Of a DNA stretch of 16,777 bases, positions 14,854 through 16,777 are shown one piece after another. This stretch comes from SKPH01 sp051748565 (lineage in GTDB: Bacteria > Bacillota > Dethiobacteria > DTU022). Below the pieces are notes generated by a model. It worked only from the letters and a program-made list of their open reading frames with translations, was not told where the DNA came from and did no database searches. The first letter of the stretch is position 1, and the number at the start of each line of letters is the position of its first letter. The position numbers and the translations under genes are program-made. Where the stretch lies: positions 1 through 16,777 of the forward strand of contig JBNJHN010000042.1 of NCBI GenBank assembly GCA_051748565.1, read 5' to 3'.

Positions 14854-14860
14854 GGGAGGG
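14854..14860 (+). promoter_or_regulatory. Ribosome binding site that fixes the DUF4126 start at GTG 14868
   Basis: GGGAGGG stands seven bases before GTG 14868. A TTG at 14850 in the same frame would place this purine run inside the gene, so GTG 14868 is preferred. ATTCC (14845-14849) and GGAAT (14859-14863) can pair across it and could partly mask the site. Confidence 0.65.
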
Positions 14861-14867
14861 AATAGTC

Positions 14868-15437
14868 GTGGAATATATTTTGAGCCTGCTGATCGGAATA
14901 AGCTTAAGTGCCACCAGCGGCTTTCGGGTTTTTGTGCCCCTGCTGATCCTGAGCATTGCTTCCCTGGCCGGGTGGGTGGAACTTTCGCCGGCATTTGCCT
15001 GGATCGGCAGCTACCCGGCCCTGGCGGCCCTGGCCGTGGCCACGGCCCTGGAGCTGGGGGCATATTTTTTCCCCTTTATCGATAACCTGCTCGGTGCCGC
15101 TTCGGTTCCCGTCAGCATGGTGGCCGGCATTCTGATTACCGCTTCTGTAATAGTCGACCTGCACCCCATGTTAACCTGGACCCTGGCCATAGTAACGGGG
15201 GGCGGAGCAGCCCTCGGGGGGAGCGCGCTCAGCAATCTGCTGCATGCCGGCTCGACGGCAACCACGGGGGGAACCGCCAATCCCGCCCTTTCGCTGGTGG
15301 AAACAGTGTTTTCGTTCTTCATTGCTATTCTTGCAGTCCTGGTTCCTGTCTTTGCCTTCCTGCTGCTTGCTCTTATTGTTTTCATAGTGATCAAAAGGAT
15401 CGGCAGAATGAAAAGGGGAGCCGCAATTAAATACTAA
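14868..15437 (+). CDS. DUF4126-family integral membrane protein
   Basis: Starting at GTG 14868 the protein has 189 residues. It matches the pattern of the DUF4126 family: an N-terminal segment with SATSGFRVFVPLL at 14-26, a tryptophan-bearing loop (GWVELSPAFAWIGS), ALELGAYFFPFIDNLL at 60-75, then glycine-rich membrane segments with GGGAALGGSAL at 111-121 and a C-terminal hydrophobic helix (about 148-176) ending in basic residues (KRIGRMKR). About five membrane segments are predicted by eye. The family has no established function. It follows polX by 62 bases and precedes the HPP gene by 62 bases on the same strand, so it may share their transcript. There is no sign of truncation. Confidence 0.82.
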   Translation: MEYILSLLIGISLSATSGFRVFVPLLILSIASLAGWVELSPAFAWIGSYPALAALAVATALELGAYFFPFIDNLLGAASVPVSMVAGILITASVIVDLHPMLTWTLAIVTGGGAALGGSALSNLLHAGSTATTGGTANPALSLVETVFSFFIAILAVLVPVFAFLLLALIVFIVIKRIGRMKRGAAIKY

Positions 15438-15499
15438 ACAGGCTCACAGAATAAACTAGTGGAAATCCGGATAATACCGGAAGGGGGGTGTGAATTCAG

Positions 15500-16039
15500 A
15501 TGGAAATGATTGACAGGCATGCAATTCCCAATCTGCGCAAGTATTTGAAACAATCATTTATGGGAACTGCCGTTATAGTGATGATCATATTTGCTCTCGA
15601 TGCAGTGGTTCATACTGTAATAATTGCCACTCTGGGAGCAACAACTTTTATTGTTTTTGCCATGCCTCACAGTTACGCTTCAGATCCTCGCAGAATTTTC
15701 GGGGGATATGCAGTGGGCATAATTGTCGGCATTATAGTCCATTATCTACATATTACTTTTCTTATGGTCGATCCGGGCGGTTTTGAGGGTATCAATATCA
15801 TTCTGGGGGGCCTTGCCATTGGCCTATCAACTCTGCTTATGGCTTTTACCAACACAGAGCATCCTCCGGCCGCAGGGCTTTCCATGGGCCTGATTTTTAA
15901 TCCCTGGACTTATGAAACTTTAGGGGTAGTTATTGGTGCGATAACTTTCCTTAGCCTGAGCAAGTATGCTCTGAAAAATTGGCTGATCAACCTTCACGGG
16001 CCGACATCTAAACCGCCTTGTCCGACCGATGATGACTAA
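15500..16039 (+). CDS. HPP-family integral membrane protein
   Basis: A 179-residue protein with four membrane segments at about 20-53, 67-90, 98-117 and 141-158. It carries the family signature HPPAAG at 121-126 and the loop MPHSYASDPRRIFGGY at 55-70. HPP proteins are small four-helix membrane proteins; some relatives have been linked to nitrite transport in plants and cyanobacteria, but the role in anaerobic Firmicutes is not established. A GGGGGG run at 15483-15488 lies 11 bases ahead of ATG 15500; an earlier in-frame GTG at 15488 is followed at once by a stop. It is the last rightward gene, followed by a hairpin. The hydrophilic tail (GPTSKPPCPTDDD) holds one cysteine and three final aspartates. 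Confidence 0.9.
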   Translation: MEMIDRHAIPNLRKYLKQSFMGTAVIVMIIFALDAVVHTVIIATLGATTFIVFAMPHSYASDPRRIFGGYAVGIIVGIIVHYLHITFLMVDPGGFEGINIILGGLAIGLSTLLMAFTNTEHPPAAGLSMGLIFNPWTYETLGVVIGAITFLSLSKYALKNWLINLHGPTSKPPCPTDDD

Positions 16040-16126
16040 CTTGAAAACAGTCAGCCAGCGTACATACACCTTATATCCGGCAGGTTCCTGATTACCTGGA
16101 GAGTTTTTACTTTTGAGTTATATAAG

Positions 16127-16158
16127 CTTTTTGTGCTTATTTCGATAAGCACAGAAAG
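16127..16158. terminator. 14-bp hairpin with TTCG loop between convergent units
   Basis: CTTTTTGTGCTTAT (16127-16140) pairs with ATAAGCACAGAAAG (16145-16158), one T-G wobble included, around the tetraloop TTCG. It lies 88 bases after the HPP stop and 8 bases beyond the stop of the leftward 56-codon gene. It has no long T tract on either side, so it may be a terminator of the leftward unit or a 3'-end stabiliser. Confidence 0.6.
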
Positions 16159-16165
16159 GTTATTC

Positions 16166-16336
16166 TTACAGATCCCTCCAGAAACCGGGCAGGCGGGATA
16201 AAATCAAAGCGGTGGTGATATGACCTACCAGCAGCCCGATAAAAAGGCCCCAGATATTCCCGGTAAGGTAAATAAATAAGAGCATAAAACAGGTTATAGT
16301 TATAATGTAAAGCAGGGAAAAGGCCCAATCAGGCAT
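16166..16336 (-). CDS. Two-helix small membrane protein, 56 residues, unknown function
   Basis: Read leftward from ATG 16336 the frame gives 56 residues ending in a TAA at 16166-16168. It starts MPDWAFSLLY and ends SRLPGFWRDL. Two hydrophobic stretches (about 5-24 and 28-47) joined by a short TGN turn make it a two-pass membrane protein. AAGGAGA (plus-strand 16342-16348) stands six bases before the start, which is strong support for translation. The polar, aromatic C-terminal tail follows the second helix. I do not recognise the family. It is the second of three tiny leftward membrane-protein genes that come in from the right edge, and a hairpin directly follows it. Confidence 0.72.
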   Translation of the reverse strand: MPDWAFSLLYIITITCFMLLFIYLTGNIWGLFIGLLVGHITTALILSRLPGFWRDL

Positions 16337-16412
16337 AATGTCTCCTTATGCAGTTAATAAGAGCAGTTACGACTGTCACAGAAAGCCGTGTAAATCCCTG
16401 AACCGGCAAAGT

Positions 16413-16454
16413 AAAGCCCTCTGCAACGAAGCAAATGATGTTACAGAAGGCTTT
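16413..16454 (-). terminator. Hairpin after the 55-residue gene
   Basis: On the minus strand, AAAGCCTTCTGTAAC (16454 down to 16440) pairs with GTTGCAGAGGGCTTT (16427 down to 16413) over 15 pairs, two of them U-G, around a 12-base loop. On the plus strand the same two positions become C-A mismatches, so the structure is better as leftward RNA. It starts 18 bases beyond the stop of the 55-residue gene. The T tract after it is short, so termination may be partial. Confidence 0.6.
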
Positions 16455-16472
16455 TTAGTCTAACCGGCCGGG

Positions 16473-16640
16473 TTATCGTCCCAGCAGGATTAATACCCCG
16501 GCAGCGATAGCAAGCAGGGCCATTAAAGTCCCCAATAGTGGAATTGGCATTGCGACTACTTGGAAAAGGCCGGTCAGGACCAGCCAGATACCCAGCAGCA
16601 GCATTCCCAGGCTTTTCGTCAAACCTAATTTTTTGGCCAT
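16473..16640 (-). CDS. Two-helix small membrane protein, 55 residues, conserved-hypothetical type
   Basis: Read leftward from ATG 16640 the frame gives 55 residues, beginning MAKKLGLTKSLGMLLLGIWL and ending with AAGVLILLGR before TAA 16473-16475. AAGGAGGAG (plus-strand 16647-16655) is a near-ideal ribosome binding site six bases ahead. Two hydrophobic segments (about 10-27 and 33-53) are separated by a proline turn (MPIPLLGT). Short proteins with the pattern LG-LLLGIWLxLTG ... LLAIAAGVLILLGR are familiar as hypothetical proteins in many bacteria; no function is known to me. It begins 39 bases after the stop of the GlsB-like fragment and was probably cotranscribed with it. Confidence 0.8.
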   Translation of the reverse strand: MAKKLGLTKSLGMLLLGIWLVLTGLFQVVAMPIPLLGTLMALLAIAAGVLILLGR

Positions 16641-16679
16641 GTTTAGCTCCTCCTTACAATTGTTCCCATTTAGACTTAG

Positions 16680-16777
16680 TTAGCGCCGAATTAAGCTGGT
16701 GATAAACAAGACGATTACTGCACCGAAAGTTGCAACGAGAATCGTCGTCAGGTTAAAACCGGTGACCGTATAAGGCA
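16680..16777 (-). CDS. C-terminal end of a GlsB/YeaQ-like small membrane protein (5' end cut by window)
   Basis: Leftward from the window edge one frame stays open for 31 codons and ends in TAA at 16680-16682. The visible residues are a polar stretch PYTVTGFNLTTI, a hydrophobic helix LVATFGAVIVLFI and a basic end LIRR. The pattern G-FN-xxxILVA-xGAVxxLxxxxLIRR is that of the last helix of GlsB/YeaQ/YmgE (transglycosylase-associated) stress-response membrane proteins. The start and first two helices lie outside the window. The next small gene follows closely. The other two frames of this stretch are interrupted by stops. Confidence 0.55.
   Translation of the reverse strand, partial: PYTVTGFNLTTILVATFGAVIVLFITSLIRR

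Noticed and set aside
15466..15481. TCCGG/CCGGA inverted repeat before the HPP gene
   Set aside because: Only five pairs with a six-base loop, no T tract; too weak to call a terminator or operator.
16137..16328. 63-residue open frame on the minus strand
   Set aside because: It lacks a ribosome binding site and overlaps the 16166-16336 gene in another frame, which has one and gives a clean two-helix protein.
1..16777. CRISPR array, prophage, tRNA/rRNA or transposase
   Set aside because: No regularly spaced repeats, tRNA-like cloverleaf, rRNA sequence, or transposase/integrase motif seen on either strand.

Overview
The window reads as a piece of chromosome from an anaerobic Firmicute, probably a Clostridia/Peptococcaceae-type organism. 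This is inferred from strong AGGAGG-type ribosome binding sites, base composition near 50% GC, a class I hybrid cluster protein, a short MetE-like methyltransferase, a YcgR-like PilZ protein and a Bacillus-type DNA polymerase X with a PHP domain. No rRNA, tRNA, CRISPR array, transposase or phage gene is visible. Genes are dense, and no gene-free stretch exceeds about 230 bases.

Left part (1-4506): two divergent transcription units share a 215-bp AT-rich control region. Leftward run an SLC13-type anion permease and a persulfide-dioxygenase-like metallo-beta-lactamase protein whose C-terminal rhodanese domain is cut by the window edge. Rightward run an Rrf2-family regulator with three cysteines suited to an Fe-S cluster and hcp. 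A 7-11-7 dyad that encloses a TATAAT lies in front of the regulator. Together this looks like a reactive-sulfur and nitrosative-stress locus under one Fe-S sensor; that reading is inference.

Middle part (4507-10400): a stand-alone MetE/UROD-like methyltransferase lies between two direct copies of a REP-like repeat sharing 19 identical bases. It is followed by a convergent HAD phosphatase, a divergent MATE exporter whose likely promoter is overlapped by a 9-7-9 dyad, a YcgR-like PilZ protein, a convergent PIG-L-type deacetylase and a small acidic lipoprotein.

Right part (10400-16777): a PurL-like ATP-grasping paralogue (AIR-synthase fold) with an unusual cysteine-rich insertion is transcribed leftward. 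Rightward run a glutamate-type dehydrogenase, DNA polymerase X (start moved to 13075), a DUF4126 membrane protein (GTG start at 14868) and an HPP-family membrane protein, in loose tandem. From the right edge, leftward, comes a set of tiny membrane proteins: the end of a GlsB/YeaQ-like protein and two intact genes of 55 and 56 codons with good ribosome binding sites. Hairpins separate these units.
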